A stretch of DNA of 64,000 bases. Source: Vibrio agarivorans (GTDB lineage: Bacteria > Pseudomonadota > Gammaproteobacteria > Enterobacterales > Vibrionaceae). The stretch lies in NCBI RefSeq assembly GCF_030409635.1, contig NZ_JAUFQF010000004.1, forward strand, positions 2,080,241 to 2,144,240. The letters are read 5' to 3'. A model generated the notes under the pieces. It searched no databases. It was not told where the DNA came from and saw nothing but the letters and a program-made list of their open reading frames with translations. Position numbers and translations under genes: made by a program. Shown here in pieces: positions 26,526-35,840 of the stretch (the stretch's first letter is position 1; every line of letters begins with the position of its first letter).

Positions 26526-27058
26526 TGTTTACTATGAAGGTTGATGAAGATATTGAACTAGCTTTAGTTCAGCCCTCGTTTTGCACGGCGTATTTGATGT
26601 TGCTTAATGAGAATCTAGATTATTTGAGTGAGTGGCTTGCTTGGCCGCCAAGTATTGAAGGTATCGGTGATTTTGAGGTGTTTGTTAAGCAATCACTGAA
26701 TGACTATACCAATGGTAAATCCATGACATGTGCAATCGTATTTCGCGGCCAAATTGTCGGTAATATCAGTTACAACACCATTGATAGGCAACTTGAGCGA
26801 GTTGAGATAGGTTATTGGCTCGCGGCGTCTCATCAAGGGCAAGGTATCATGACGCGATCGGTTCAACATCTCGTCAATTATGCCTTTGGCACGTTAAACA
26901 TGAGAAAAGTCCAAATCAGTGCGGCAACAGAAAATGCCGCTAGTCGAGGTGTTTGTGAGCGTTTGGGTTTTGAGCTCGAAGGTGTAATCCGACGTGCAGA
27001 GCGATTGAGTGATAGAGTGGTTGACCATGCTGTTTACGGATTAGTTAGAGGTGCCTGA
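26525..27058 (+). CDS. GNAT acetyltransferase (RimJ/RimL-like)
   Basis: 177-residue acetyl-CoA dependent N-acetyltransferase, cytoplasmic. Motif A is clear: YWLAASHQGQGIMTRSVQHLVNYAF, followed by KVQISAATENAASRGVCERLGFELEGVIR, typical for the ribosomal-protein-serine/alanine acetyltransferase branch. I chose ATG 26525, overlapping the upstream small gene's stop. The acceptor is unknown; it could be a ribosomal protein, an amino acid or a drug. The HAD gene begins on its stop codon. Confidence 0.85.
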   Translation: MFTMKVDEDIELALVQPSFCTAYLMLLNENLDYLSEWLAWPPSIEGIGDFEVFVKQSLNDYTNGKSMTCAIVFRGQIVGNISYNTIDRQLERVEIGYWLAASHQGQGIMTRSVQHLVNYAFGTLNMRKVQISAATENAASRGVCERLGFELEGVIRRAERLSDRVVDHAVYGLVRGA

Positions 27059-27564
27059 TGAGCACAAAAATTATGCCATCAGCAATATTGTTTGACTGGG
27101 GGGATACGTTGATGGTTGATACCCCCGGCAATATTGGGAAGATGTGCGATTGGCCGGTGGTTACAGCGACTGAAGGGGCACAAGAAGTGCTTGAGTTTTT
27201 ATCCTCGCATTATCTTATTTATATAGCGACGAACGCACAAGAATCCACTGCACAAGATATTGAACAAGCATTTGCCAGAGTGGGCTTGGCGAAATACCTC
27301 TCTGGCTACTTTTGTTACGCAAATCTGTCTCTCGCAAAAGGTAGCCCTGATTTTTATCGCAAAATCGCTCAACAATTACAGCTTGCTCCATCCGAGCTAG
27401 TGATGATTGGTGATACCCTTGATAAAGACATTTACCCCGCGCGAGAGGCGGGATTACAAGCGGTTCTGCTTAACTCAACACAACAGTCCACAGATGCAAC
27501 GGTCGACTCAATTGTTCATTTGAACGAACTCATATTGAAATTGGAGTCGTGTCAAAACAGTTAA
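27058..27564 (+). CDS. HAD-family hydrolase
   Basis: 168-residue haloacid-dehalogenase-fold phosphatase. The nucleophile motif is LFDWGDTLM, with Asp-Trp-Gly-Asp in place of the common Asp-x-Asp. Motif II Thr lies in IYIATNAQEST, motif III Lys in LAKGSPDFYR, and the acidic motif IV is MIGDTLDKDIYPAREAGL. It starts on the GNAT stop (TGATG) and is the last gene of this three-gene operon. Substrate unknown. Confidence 0.85.
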   Translation: MSTKIMPSAILFDWGDTLMVDTPGNIGKMCDWPVVTATEGAQEVLEFLSSHYLIYIATNAQESTAQDIEQAFARVGLAKYLSGYFCYANLSLAKGSPDFYRKIAQQLQLAPSELVMIGDTLDKDIYPAREAGLQAVLLNSTQQSTDATVDSIVHLNELILKLESCQNS

Positions 27565-27580
27565 TTTATCGATAGCGAAA

Positions 27581-27610
27581 AAAGAGGAGGCTCACAAGCC
27601 TCCTCTTTTT
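27581..27610. terminator. Bidirectional terminator between the HAD gene and the outer-membrane barrel gene
   Basis: A 12-bp perfect stem AAAGAGGAGGCT/AGCCTCCTCTTT with a 4-base loop, flanked by A and T runs. Confidence 0.9.
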
Positions 27611-27627
27611 GAATATTAGGTTTCAAA

Positions 27628-28170
27628 TTAGAATTTGAAACGAGTCGACAGCATTAGCTGTTCGCCATAAGAGTCGTTAATACGGAATTCCGCACCTAGT
27701 GAGAATAGCTCTGTAGAGTGGAAACGAGCATGAAGTGAACCAATCACTTCTTCTTCACTCTTGATTGAAACGTAGCCGACTTTACCACCTACTTCGAGTT
27801 GAGGACCAAGCCATTGACGAACACCTAGATTCACTTCAACGCCTGTCTCAGTGCTATTAAAGTCTTGAACACGGAAAAGCATTTCACCGGTAACATCTGC
27901 CCAGTTACTCACTGGAGCATGGAAGCCAAGACCTGCCGCAGCATCGTAGTCACTTTCCATTTCTGTATCGATACGAGCAACAAAGTGCGCATTTGGGTGG
28001 ATACTCTTACTGAACTGTGCACCCACTGTGACAGGACTGATACCTACACGAGCTTCTAGGTAGTCGTAACTAAAGTTACTCATTACCGCGCGTTCACGCT
28101 CTCTATCTGAATTCGCTAATGCTTGAGTTGAAATCAATGCGAGAGCGACTGCTACTACAGTTTTACGCAT
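27628..28170 (-). CDS. Small outer-membrane beta-barrel protein
   Basis: 180 residues with a signal peptide (MRKTVVAVALALISTQALA, cleavage before NSDRE). The mature part alternates polar and hydrophobic residues in about eight strands (for example GVEVNLGVRQWLGPQLEVGGKV) and ends in a C-terminal Phe (STRFKF), the usual signal for outer-membrane insertion. Looks like a vibrio porin-family barrel of unknown role. Monocistronic. Confidence 0.75.
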   Translation of the reverse strand: MRKTVVAVALALISTQALANSDRERERAVMSNFSYDYLEARVGISPVTVGAQFSKSIHPNAHFVARIDTEMESDYDAAAGLGFHAPVSNWADVTGEMLFRVQDFNSTETGVEVNLGVRQWLGPQLEVGGKVGYVSIKSEEEVIGSLHARFHSTELFSLGAEFRINDSYGEQLMLSTRFKF

Positions 28171-28361
28171 AACTAAAATAACACCTTATTTAACTAGTCT
28201 TTTTACAAGCAAGATGTCGTGAGGGTGGGAAGATGAATTGTTTCCCTACATGCACGACAAACCTGTCCGAAGAAGAACGGTCATTGTTCTTCTTTGCTTA
28301 TCCCTTAATTTGGCCACAATGATAATCTATCGATGGAATCAAGTCATTAGATCACAATCAA

Positions 28362-28859
28362 TCACTCACCAAATTGTGCTCTTTTGTCAGAAAGGGCGTT
28401 TAAAATACGCTCAGTATCGAGCACTGCTGTCCATCGCATCAAATTATCATCATGTTGAATGACATATTCTGTGAGTTGTTGAGTCACAATATGTCGTAGC
28501 TCATCGCCTTTCCATGGTTTGCCGATAAAGTAGTCAAGGTGTGCTTCATTCACGGCTTTAACGGTGTCTTCAAGATCCGCTTGCCCAGTAAGCAGAACTT
28601 TTTTGGCTTGGGAAGTTGCTTTTGCATGGTCCAGTTCTACCAAGAATGACACGCCGGTTTGTTCCGGCATGATGTGGTCACAAAGAATCAAAGCTAACTG
28701 TTGACCATCTTGTTGCGCAGAGGCCAGCACTTCTTTGGCTTCAGCGACCGATTCAGTGGCTTCAATAATGAAGTGTTCTTCAAAATCTTCTAAATCTTGC
28801 AACACACTATCTAATACGTATCTCTCGTCATCGACGCATAAAATAAGGTACTGACTCAT
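28362..28859 (-). CDS. Response regulator paired with the hybrid kinase
   Basis: 165-residue single receiver domain with a C-terminal tail. The phosphorylation set is intact: Asp10/11, Asp61 (LILCDHIMPEQTG), Thr91 (VLLTGQAD) and Lys114 (FIGKPW). After the receiver comes TEYVIQHDDNLMRWTAVLDTERIL, a tail with no known DNA-binding domain, so output is probably by protein contact. ATG 28859 overlaps the kinase stop as ATGA. Both the receiver and the tail are co-linear with the first 155 residues of the kinase. Confidence 0.85.
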   Translation of the reverse strand: MSQYLILCVDDERYVLDSVLQDLEDFEEHFIIEATESVAEAKEVLASAQQDGQQLALILCDHIMPEQTGVSFLVELDHAKATSQAKKVLLTGQADLEDTVKAVNEAHLDYFIGKPWKGDELRHIVTQQLTEYVIQHDDNLMRWTAVLDTERILNALSDKRAQFGE

Positions 28860-30796
28860 AAGCTCTCCTTGATATTTTGTTGCAACACCGGCAACCAAAC
28901 GGTCATCGTAGTAGATTGACCTGGCTGCGATTCGACTTCAATACGACCTTGATGGAGTGCAACCACCTGTTGGCAAACAGATAGGCCAATGCCAAGGCCA
29001 AAGTGTCCTTCTTTCTTCGTGGTGAAGTTGAGTGTAAATATTTTTTCTTGCAGCTCTATAGGGATACCAGAGCCATTATCTTGAACGCTCACCTTAATCC
29101 AACTTTTACCTTCCAGCAGTGTTTGTGCGGTTCTTACCGTCAGTTCGCCATGCTCAGGGAAGGCATCGATCGCGTTGGAAATTAAATTGGTCCACACCTG
29201 CTGAAGTGCATTAGGTTGACAATAAAGTAGCGGGACTTCGTTGTATTCTTTTTCTACACGGTGGAATTTAAGTTTGTTTTCAAACATGACCAGCGTGTCA
29301 TCAATGCCTTCATGAATGTTGGCGTATTGGAAATGTTCTTCACCTGGCTTTGCGTAACCTTTGAGACTTTTTACCATTTCAGCTATTCGTTTAGAGCAGT
29401 TATCCATGCTGCGCAGCGTGCTGCCTGTTTGATGGTGCGTTTCGTAGTGTTTAAGAAGAGCTTTTGCTTTTTCTGGCTGGTTTTTTGCCAACTTAAGCAA
29501 GGTGGTGTCTTTTTCTAGTCCCAAGTTCACCAACTTTTTCGCAACAACGCGATCTGGAAGGGATTTTTCAAGTTCTCGAGAGCGTTTACGAAGTTCAGCC
29601 GTTGATAACGGGTGTGAGGCCAGCGCATGCTGAAAGAGCTGCTCGCTCATTGTTTTATCGATGGGTTGATAGTCCATTTCCACCAGTTTTTGAACATTTT
29701 GAATCACCACTTCCGTACCGCGCATGATGGCAGCAATAGGGTTGTTGATCTCATGAGCAACGCCCGCCACAAGTTGGCCAAGCACGGCCATTTTTTCACG
29801 TTCAATCAATTGTTGGTGGGCTAGCTCTAAGGACTCGATGGTTTTTTGCAGTTCAAGTTTGGTAAAGATACTGCGCTGCAAGCGCCGGTTGAAGTGTCGC
29901 AGTAACAAGTTAGTGAACAGCGGCAATAACTCAGTATTGGAGTTCATCACTTGAGTAAAAATGTCACGGTCAAGCTTGATCACTTCCGTCTGGCATAAGG
30001 TTAAACCAGTAGAGAATGAAGCCTCGCCTGTCACAAATGACATGCCGCCTACAATATTCCCCTTTCCGTGGCGTACCACTTCCCGCTGCACTCCGTAATC
30101 ATCTTTTTTATACAGAGCAACTTCACCTTCAGTGATGAACCATAAGAAGCGGTTATCTTCCCCTTCCTTGGTTAATAGGTGATCAGCAGAGTAGGTTCTG
30201 CAGGCGTTGGATTCGTCACTGATGGCAAAAAACTCGCGTAGTGATTGAATGACCTTTTCTGTTAGCTCTTGGTCTGACACTAAGTGGTAGTCGATAAATC
30301 CGCGCTGATAATGTTGCACTTTCGCATCAATGTGGCTGCGTAATATGCGTTTTTGATCCAACACAGTCGCATAGTTGAGAATATTGTCTTCATCTTGATT
30401 GATGATAAATGAAGTCAGCTCTTTAACGATGACTGGGCGGATGGAATCAGTTCTAAGTGGCAAGGTTTCGCAATGGTCAAGACGGCCGAGGTTAACTGCG
30501 CTAATAATGGCACCGAAATCTTGTTCAGAAGAGACAAGGATGCGCCTTGCGGGTTTATGTATCGGATTATGCTCAAGTTCTATTAATAACTTAGAGCCTT
30601 CAAAGCCGTTAAAATGTTGAGCCACGACCATGGCAAGGGGTTGCTCGTTGGCAGCAGAGCTAATGATCTCTCGCGCTTGTTCAAGTTTACTAACGTAACG
30701 GATATCAAAGGCGTGAATAAAAGACGTTAGCGATGCTTCAATCGCTTGTTTGGCAAAATCATCATCAAACACACATAAAATCGCAAACCGCTTCAC
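28856..30796 (-). CDS. Histidine kinase with decayed receiver and cyclic-nucleotide-binding-like domains
   Basis: 646 residues, no membrane segment. Order: receiver-like domain (1-130) with the acceptor Asp replaced by Gln60, Thr by Ser89 and Lys by Leu112; a linker matching the partner regulator's tail; a cNMP-binding/CRP-type beta-roll (about 195-290, LWFITEGEVALYKK and HGKGNIVGGMSF); a coiled segment; the H-box with His348 (VAGVAHEINNP); an insert of about 100 residues; and the HATPase domain (N-box TNLISNAIDA about 536-545, DNGSGIP 573-579, GLGIGL 600-605). The kinase should phosphorylate the co-transcribed regulator; the ligand of the cNMP-like domain is unknown. Confidence 0.85.
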   Translation of the reverse strand: MKRFAILCVFDDDFAKQAIEASLTSFIHAFDIRYVSKLEQAREIISSAANEQPLAMVVAQHFNGFEGSKLLIELEHNPIHKPARRILVSSEQDFGAIISAVNLGRLDHCETLPLRTDSIRPVIVKELTSFIINQDEDNILNYATVLDQKRILRSHIDAKVQHYQRGFIDYHLVSDQELTEKVIQSLREFFAISDESNACRTYSADHLLTKEGEDNRFLWFITEGEVALYKKDDYGVQREVVRHGKGNIVGGMSFVTGEASFSTGLTLCQTEVIKLDRDIFTQVMNSNTELLPLFTNLLLRHFNRRLQRSIFTKLELQKTIESLELAHQQLIEREKMAVLGQLVAGVAHEINNPIAAIMRGTEVVIQNVQKLVEMDYQPIDKTMSEQLFQHALASHPLSTAELRKRSRELEKSLPDRVVAKKLVNLGLEKDTTLLKLAKNQPEKAKALLKHYETHHQTGSTLRSMDNCSKRIAEMVKSLKGYAKPGEEHFQYANIHEGIDDTLVMFENKLKFHRVEKEYNEVPLLYCQPNALQQVWTNLISNAIDAFPEHGELTVRTAQTLLEGKSWIKVSVQDNGSGIPIELQEKIFTLNFTTKKEGHFGLGIGLSVCQQVVALHQGRIEVESQPGQSTTMTVWLPVLQQNIKESL

Positions 30797-30996
30797 AAAA
30801 AATCGTCCTTTAAGTTGCTGTTTTGAAGACTAATCAACACGGCAGTGAACAATACATACACGGCCCGTAAGGTTACTTTACCAGTGAATGAAGGAAGAGT
30901 TTGAGAGCTAGGTGTGAGAAATTTGCTCTTGAGGCAAATAAAAGCAATACTCTGACTTATCTCAATGTTTTGATTTAATTTTATTACGAGTAATTT

Positions 30997-32253
30997 ATGA
31001 CACAGCTAAAGAAATTAGGTGCGATTGGTGGTGTAGTCGCCCTTGGACTTTGTTGGCCTCTTGCGGTCGGACAAATTGGTGAACGCGTTATTGAAGATGC
31101 GATTGCAGATATCAATGACGATGTACTGATAGCTGAAATTGTTCAATATGATCGTGGCTACTTATCTTCTGTGGCAAAAACTCGCTATGCGGTTCGCGAT
31201 GAAGTGTTTAAAGCACAGTTAGAAGCCGATGGCTTGCCGACAGAGTTTACAGTTGATAGCCAAATCTCACATGGTATCGCGAGTATCTCTGCACTTTCGA
31301 CCGTTGAGAACTTTCCAATTCCTGCGGAGTTAAAGACGACGACTCAGCTTAACGGTAATACAGATTATCAGCTGAATGTAGCAAGCTGGCACTACACGCC
31401 AGAAGAGAACCCAGAGGTGTCACTGACTATCTCACCTTCAGTTGCAGAGGGCTCTGTGACGGTGTTGGGTGAGCTTGACTTTACCATGATGGTGCCATCT
31501 ATTTCACTAGAGTTTGAAACAGGTGAAAGCTTTACGATTGAAGGCCTTAAAGCACAAGGCGAGGGCAAGAAGGCGAAGTACATTTGGTTAGGCGAGCAGA
31601 GTATTGAAGTAGAGCAAGTACAACTGTTTGATGGCGTGTCATCACCAATGGCACTACAAAATGCGAAATACACTTTTACAGCGGAAGAAAACGTAGAGAC
31701 AGATCGTTTGAGTAGCACTCATAAAGTGATTGTGGGTGAAGTGGATACCACAGATGGCATTATCAGTAACTTGAATATCGATTTTACCATTGGTGATCTA
31801 GACCAACCGTCATTTGCTGCCATTATGGACATTTATCAAAACGCTTCGGTTTTAACCGAGCAAGATGTGATCGCCAGTTTGCCACATATGGAGTCTTTGA
31901 TTGAGCGTGGCTTCTTCTTGTCGATGGACAATATGGCGTTAACATTGGGTGACGGTGATTTTTCATCAAAGTGGAAGCTCGAAGTGCCAGAAGGGACTAG
32001 CGGCCTAACAACCGATCCTATCAGTGTAAGTAATGCTGTAACAGGACAGTTAGAAACAGTCTTTACTCATGAGTTGGTGGATGAATATCCATTCATCGAA
32101 GAGGGAATTGATGAAGCCATTATTATGGAAATTGTTAAAGAGACAGACACGGGCTACACGATCAATGCAAAGTTAGAGCAAGGTAATCTTGTCTTTGAAA
32201 GTGGACAAACTATCCCGTTGATGGCGCTCATGCTGCCTATGATGATGCAATAA
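30997..32253 (+). CDS. DUF945 (YdgA-like) protein
   Basis: 418-residue protein of the DUF945 family, function unknown. It has an N-terminal hydrophobic segment (LGAIGGVVALGLCWPLAVGQ) that could be a signal anchor or signal peptide, then IVQYDRGYLSS, the typical early family signature, and a long beta-rich part ending in MLPMMMQ. In E. coli YdgA is a periplasm-facing protein of unclear role. Monocistronic, with an imperfect hairpin after it. Confidence 0.8.
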   Translation: MTQLKKLGAIGGVVALGLCWPLAVGQIGERVIEDAIADINDDVLIAEIVQYDRGYLSSVAKTRYAVRDEVFKAQLEADGLPTEFTVDSQISHGIASISALSTVENFPIPAELKTTTQLNGNTDYQLNVASWHYTPEENPEVSLTISPSVAEGSVTVLGELDFTMMVPSISLEFETGESFTIEGLKAQGEGKKAKYIWLGEQSIEVEQVQLFDGVSSPMALQNAKYTFTAEENVETDRLSSTHKVIVGEVDTTDGIISNLNIDFTIGDLDQPSFAAIMDIYQNASVLTEQDVIASLPHMESLIERGFFLSMDNMALTLGDGDFSSKWKLEVPEGTSGLTTDPISVSNAVTGQLETVFTHELVDEYPFIEEGIDEAIIMEIVKETDTGYTINAKLEQGNLVFESGQTIPLMALMLPMMMQ

Positions 32254-32285
32254 TGGTCGCCCCTTAACGGGTGGTAGAGCCTAAT

Positions 32286-32349
32286 GCCCTTCCTGACGTT
32301 CTAGTTGCGCGAAGAAATATTCGTCACGAGCGTTGAGAAGGGCTTTTTT
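32286..32349 (+). terminator. Large stem-loop with T-run between DUF945 gene and serC
   Basis: Arms GCCCTTC (32286-32292) and GAAGGGC (32337-32343) enclose about 44 bases that can fold into a smaller inner hairpin (CGAA/TTCG), and six T follow. Unusually long loop for a terminator; a short RNA or a leader structure of serC are alternatives. Confidence 0.45.
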
Positions 32350-32413
32350 ATTGCGTGTAAAAATGGTATTAAACCAACAAGTAATCGATATTTATGCAGG
32401 AGCAACCGACATC

Positions 32414-33508
32414 ATGGAGTCTTTGAACGACAACATTTTTAATTTTAGTGCAGGGCCAGCAGCTTTACCGAAAGCGGTAATGCAAAAAGCGCAGCAAGAG
32501 TTTGTGAATTGGAACGCACTAGGGACTTCAGTGATGGAGATCAGTCACCGAAGCAAAGAGTTCATTCAGGTTGCTGACGAAGCAGAGCAAGACTTACGTG
32601 ATTTGCTTGAAATTCCAGACAACTACAAAGTTTTATTCTGCCAGGGTGGCGCTCGCGCTCAGTTTGCTGCTGTACCACTGAATCTACTAGGTTCGCATAC
32701 AACAGCAACCTACATCGACGGTGGTTACTGGGCGACAAGTGCTGTCGACGAAGCACAAAAATACTGTGACGTTGATGTTTTTGATGCAAAAACTGAAATT
32801 GATGGTCAAGTCGCCATTAAACCTGCGACAGAGTGGCAAGTGGCAGACGAAGCCGCTTATGTGCATTTCTGTCCAAATGAGACCATCGATGGCATCGAAA
32901 TCAATGATCTTCCAGTGACGGACAAGCCCATTGTGGCTGATATGTCGTCGACTATTTTGTCGCGCAAAATCGATGTGTCAAAATACGGTGTCATTTACGC
33001 GGGAGCGCAAAAGAACATTGGCCCGGCGGGTATCGCGATTGCTATTGTGCGTGATGATCTGCTTGAGTTCGCGCACAAGATGCTACCAAGTGTCTTGAGC
33101 TACAAGGTTCTGGCTGAAAAAGAGTCAATGTTCAATACGCCACCGACGTTTGCATGGTACTTATCTGGACTTGTATTTAAGTGGTTAAAAGAGCAAGGCG
33201 GTGTAGGCGCAATTGAAAAGGTAAACCGTGAGAAAGCGGCAATTTTGTATAACTACATTGACCAATCTCCGTTCTACCGCAACCAAGTACACCCTAACAA
33301 CCGTTCTCTGATGAACGTACCTTTCCAGCTGGCGAAACCGGAATTGGATGGTAAGTTCTTAGAACTCGCAACAGAGCGTGGTCTAGTGTCATTAAAAGGA
33401 CATCGAGCTGTTGGTGGCATGCGCGCCTCAATCTACAACGCGATGCCAATCGAAGGCGTTCAAGCGCTGGTGGACTTTATGCGAGAGTTCGAACTCGAGA
33501 ACGCGTAG
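32414..33508 (+). CDS. serC: SerC, phosphoserine aminotransferase
   Basis: PLP enzyme of serine and pyridoxine synthesis that converts 3-phosphohydroxypyruvate to phosphoserine. It is 364 residues, like E. coli SerC. Start [19 protein letters not shown] is the family opening; [15 protein letters not shown] and the PLP lysine in [16 protein letters not shown] are present, as is the conserved C-terminal [18 protein letters not shown] chose ATG 32414; the frame runs on to 32333 but the extra residues are not family-like. Followed by a strong bidirectional terminator. Confidence 0.95.
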   Translation: MESLNDNIFNFSAGPAALPKAVMQKAQQEFVNWNALGTSVMEISHRSKEFIQVADEAEQDLRDLLEIPDNYKVLFCQGGARAQFAAVPLNLLGSHTTATYIDGGYWATSAVDEAQKYCDVDVFDAKTEIDGQVAIKPATEWQVADEAAYVHFCPNETIDGIEINDLPVTDKPIVADMSSTILSRKIDVSKYGVIYAGAQKNIGPAGIAIAIVRDDLLEFAHKMLPSVLSYKVLAEKESMFNTPPTFAWYLSGLVFKWLKEQGGVGAIEKVNREKAAILYNYIDQSPFYRNQVHPNNRSLMNVPFQLAKPELDGKFLELATERGLVSLKGHRAVGGMRASIYNAMPIEGVQALVDFMREFELENA

Positions 33509-33530
33509 AGCTTAATCGTAATCAAAAAAA

Positions 33531-33558
33531 AGAGCCAGCGAATGCTGGCTCTCTTTTT
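33531..33558. terminator. Bidirectional terminator between serC and minE
   Basis: A 9-bp stem AGAGCCAGC/GCTGGCTCT with loop GAAT, an A-run before and a T-run after. Confidence 0.9.
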
Positions 33559-33587
33559 TATTCAGTCGTGTTTAATCACGAATAACA

Positions 33588-33848
33588 TTAATTATCTTCA
33601 GGCAGCTTCACATTCAGCTCTAACACAGAGATATCATCATCTTTGTGCTCAAAAGACAGGTCAACCATGTTTGGGTCGATGGCAACATATTTACTGATGA
33701 CTTTCAGAATGTCCTCTTTTAATTGAGGCAAGTAATCTGGTGCTGGGTCATCTTGGCTGCGGCGCTCGGCGACAATGATTTGCAAGCGCTCTTTAGCGAG
33801 GCTTGCTGATTGCTTCTTTTGCGGTCGAAAAAACTCAAGTAGTGACAT
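33588..33848 (-). CDS. minE: MinE, division-site topological factor
   Basis: 86 residues, usual size. N-terminal [30 protein letters not shown] is the MinD-contacting and membrane-targeting helix, and the rest is the dimerising topological-specificity domain. MinE releases MinD from the membrane and drives pole-to-pole oscillation of MinCD. Six bases separate it from minD. Confidence 0.95.
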   Translation of the reverse strand: MSLLEFFRPQKKQSASLAKERLQIIVAERRSQDDPAPDYLPQLKEDILKVISKYVAIDPNMVDLSFEHKDDDISVLELNVKLPEDN

Positions 33849-33854
33849 GCTGTA

Positions 33855-34667
33855 TTAACCCCCGAAAAGTCGCTTGAAGATGCCTTTCTTCTCCTCGGTT
33901 AAGAAGCGGAATGTCACTTCGTCGCCAAGTAGACGTTCTACAGTATCAGCATAGGCCATACCCGCGTCAGATTCCTCATCAAAAATAACCGGGACGCCTT
34001 TGTTTGAAGCATTGAGTACTGCTTGGCTCTCTGGAATCACACCCAGTAGAGAGATATGCAGGATCTCTTCAACATCTTCAACGCTGAGCATTTCACCTTG
34101 GTTAACACGCGCTGGGTTGTAGCGAGTGAGGAGTAGGTGCTGCTTTACTGGTGGAAGGTTTTCTTCTGCACGTCGAGACTTAGAATCGAGAATACCAAGA
34201 ATACGGTCAGAGTCGCGTACTGATGACACTTCAGGGTTTGTGGTAACAATGGCTTCATCGGCAAAGTAAAGCGCCATTAGCGCACCTTGCTCGATGCCTG
34301 CAGGTGAGTCACAGATAACGAAATCGAAGCCCGCTTCATCTAACTCTTCAAGAACACGTTTTACACCATCACGTGTTAACGCATCTTTATCGCGCGTTTG
34401 CGATGCAGGAAGAATGAACAAGTTTTCGTTGCGTTTGTCTTTAATTAACGCTTGATTCAGGGTCGCTTCACCATTGATGACGTTTACAAAATCGTAAACA
34501 ACACGGCGTTCACAGCCCATGATCAAATCCAAGTTACGTAAGCCGATATCGAAATCGATGACTGCCGTTTTTTTACCTTTAAGTGCCAACCCAGAGGCGA
34601 TTGCAGCGCTAGAAGTCGTTTTGCCAACGCCGCCTTTACCAGAGGTCACAACAATTACGCGTGCCAT
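33855..34667 (-). CDS. minD: MinD, membrane ATPase of division-site selection
   Basis: 270-residue ParA-family ATPase. The deviant Walker A KGGVGKTTSS opens the protein, FDIGLRNLDLIMG follows, and the C-terminal amphipathic membrane helix (KKGIFKRLFGG) is present. It recruits MinC to the membrane at cell poles. Second gene of minCDE, 23 bases after minC. Confidence 0.97.
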   Translation of the reverse strand: MARVIVVTSGKGGVGKTTSSAAIASGLALKGKKTAVIDFDIGLRNLDLIMGCERRVVYDFVNVINGEATLNQALIKDKRNENLFILPASQTRDKDALTRDGVKRVLEELDEAGFDFVICDSPAGIEQGALMALYFADEAIVTTNPEVSSVRDSDRILGILDSKSRRAEENLPPVKQHLLLTRYNPARVNQGEMLSVEDVEEILHISLLGVIPESQAVLNASNKGVPVIFDEESDAGMAYADTVERLLGDEVTFRFLTEEKKGIFKRLFGG

Positions 34668-34689
34668 ATTAGTATTATTCCTTTTAGTT

Positions 34690-35352
34690 TTATGCTTTTA
34701 GCGACTCGATATGCAGAATGTCGTTATCTAAACTGACCATGACTTTCTGCTTCCAGTGTTCGCTATTTATTTGGTCACTGAGCCAGTATGTGCCTGCGAT
34801 AGAAACCAGCTCAGCTTGTAAATCTTTACAGAGTATCTTTGCACCTTTTTGACCACTTGCTCCCGCTATCGCACGGCCACGCAGTGTGCCATGAATATGA
34901 ATAGAGCCATCGGCGATCACTTCCGCTCCAGCACTGACATGGCTCAATACGAGCAAGTCGCCGTCCTTTGCATAAATTTGTTGCCCCGAGCGTATAGGAG
35001 TACGGACAATTTTTAGTGGCGCAAGCGGCGCTGGCGCTTGATTGCCTGAGCGACTCGCAGTCATTACCGCTAAACCCGCCTCAACCGCGAGGGTTTGCTG
35101 ACGTTTATCTCTACAACCGGTGACGCCCACCGGAAACATACCCACATCAAGGATGCCCGACCTCAGGGTGTTGAAATCAATATCTTTGCTTGATTGGGAT
35201 ACGTTAATGACCACGGGGGCATGGGCAAAAAAAGCAGGGGCTTGCTCAGTTTTCTCCCGCAGGAATGTTAAGTTTCCGTCTACATCAATATCAGCAAGAT
35301 GAAGCACTGACAGCGTAAAACTGCTGCCTTTTAAATCGGGAGTTTGAGCCAT
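34690..35352 (-). CDS. minC: MinC, FtsZ-assembly inhibitor
   Basis: 220 residues from ATG 35352 ([19 protein letters not shown]). The N-terminal half inhibits FtsZ polymerisation, and the C-terminal beta-helix (about 115-215, [25 protein letters not shown] and [13 protein letters not shown]) dimerises and contacts MinD. The frame extends to 35373 but the longer start adds seven residues with no family support. Divergent from ycgL. Confidence 0.94.
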   Translation of the reverse strand: MAQTPDLKGSSFTLSVLHLADIDVDGNLTFLREKTEQAPAFFAHAPVVINVSQSSKDIDFNTLRSGILDVGMFPVGVTGCRDKRQQTLAVEAGLAVMTASRSGNQAPAPLAPLKIVRTPIRSGQQIYAKDGDLLVLSHVSAGAEVIADGSIHIHGTLRGRAIAGASGQKGAKILCKDLQAELVSIAGTYWLSDQINSEHWKQKVMVSLDNDILHIESLKA

Positions 35353-35514
35353 TTTATTTAAGCCTGAGAACAAAGGACGTTGCTTTTACCTAGGGAACTC
35401 ATGTTATATTTCCCGCTATATATCAGCAAGTGTTGTTGGTATGAAATTCTTAAATTATGTGTGTTTATTAGCGCTTTGTAGCGCTGTGAGCCAAAACCAT
35501 GCAGTAGGATGGCT

Positions 35515-35790
35515 ATGCTTTGTACAATCTATAAAAGCACCAAGAAAGACGGTGCTTATCTTTATGTGGCGAAAAGAGACGATTTTTCGGCTGTTCCGGA
35601 TGAGTTGATGCACATGTTTGGCAAGCCTGTACTGGTTATGACACTGAATATAGCTACACGTGAGTTAGCTTTGGTGGATGTGAACAAGGTGAAAGAGTCG
35701 ATTACTGAAAAGGGCTTTTTCCTACAACTGCCACCGCCGCCAAAAAACTTGCTGGAAGAATACAAAGCAAGTAAGCAACAACAGCAGTAA
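35515..35790 (+). CDS. ycgL: YcgL domain protein
   Basis: 91 residues of the YcgL family; function poorly known. Conserved [23 protein letters not shown] opening and [10 protein letters not shown] close to the C-terminus. ATG 35515 begins MLCTIYKS, the usual family start, with AGGA about 5 bases upstream; ATG 35509 would add two residues. It sits between minC (divergent) and a lytic transglycosylase, an arrangement common in this group of bacteria. Confidence 0.88.
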   Translation: MLCTIYKSTKKDGAYLYVAKRDDFSAVPDELMHMFGKPVLVMTLNIATRELALVDVNKVKESITEKGFFLQLPPPPKNLLEEYKASKQQQQ

Positions 35791-35840
35791 AATAAAAGAG
35801 CCAGTTCACTGGCTGTCAGCGATTAACAAAGGAGTGTACT

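Noticed and set aside
35441..35605. A frame starting [20 protein letters not shown], signal-peptide-like, overlapping ycgL
   Set aside because: No clear ribosome site, and it soon overlaps the well-conserved ycgL in another frame. The likeness to a signal peptide is probably chance.
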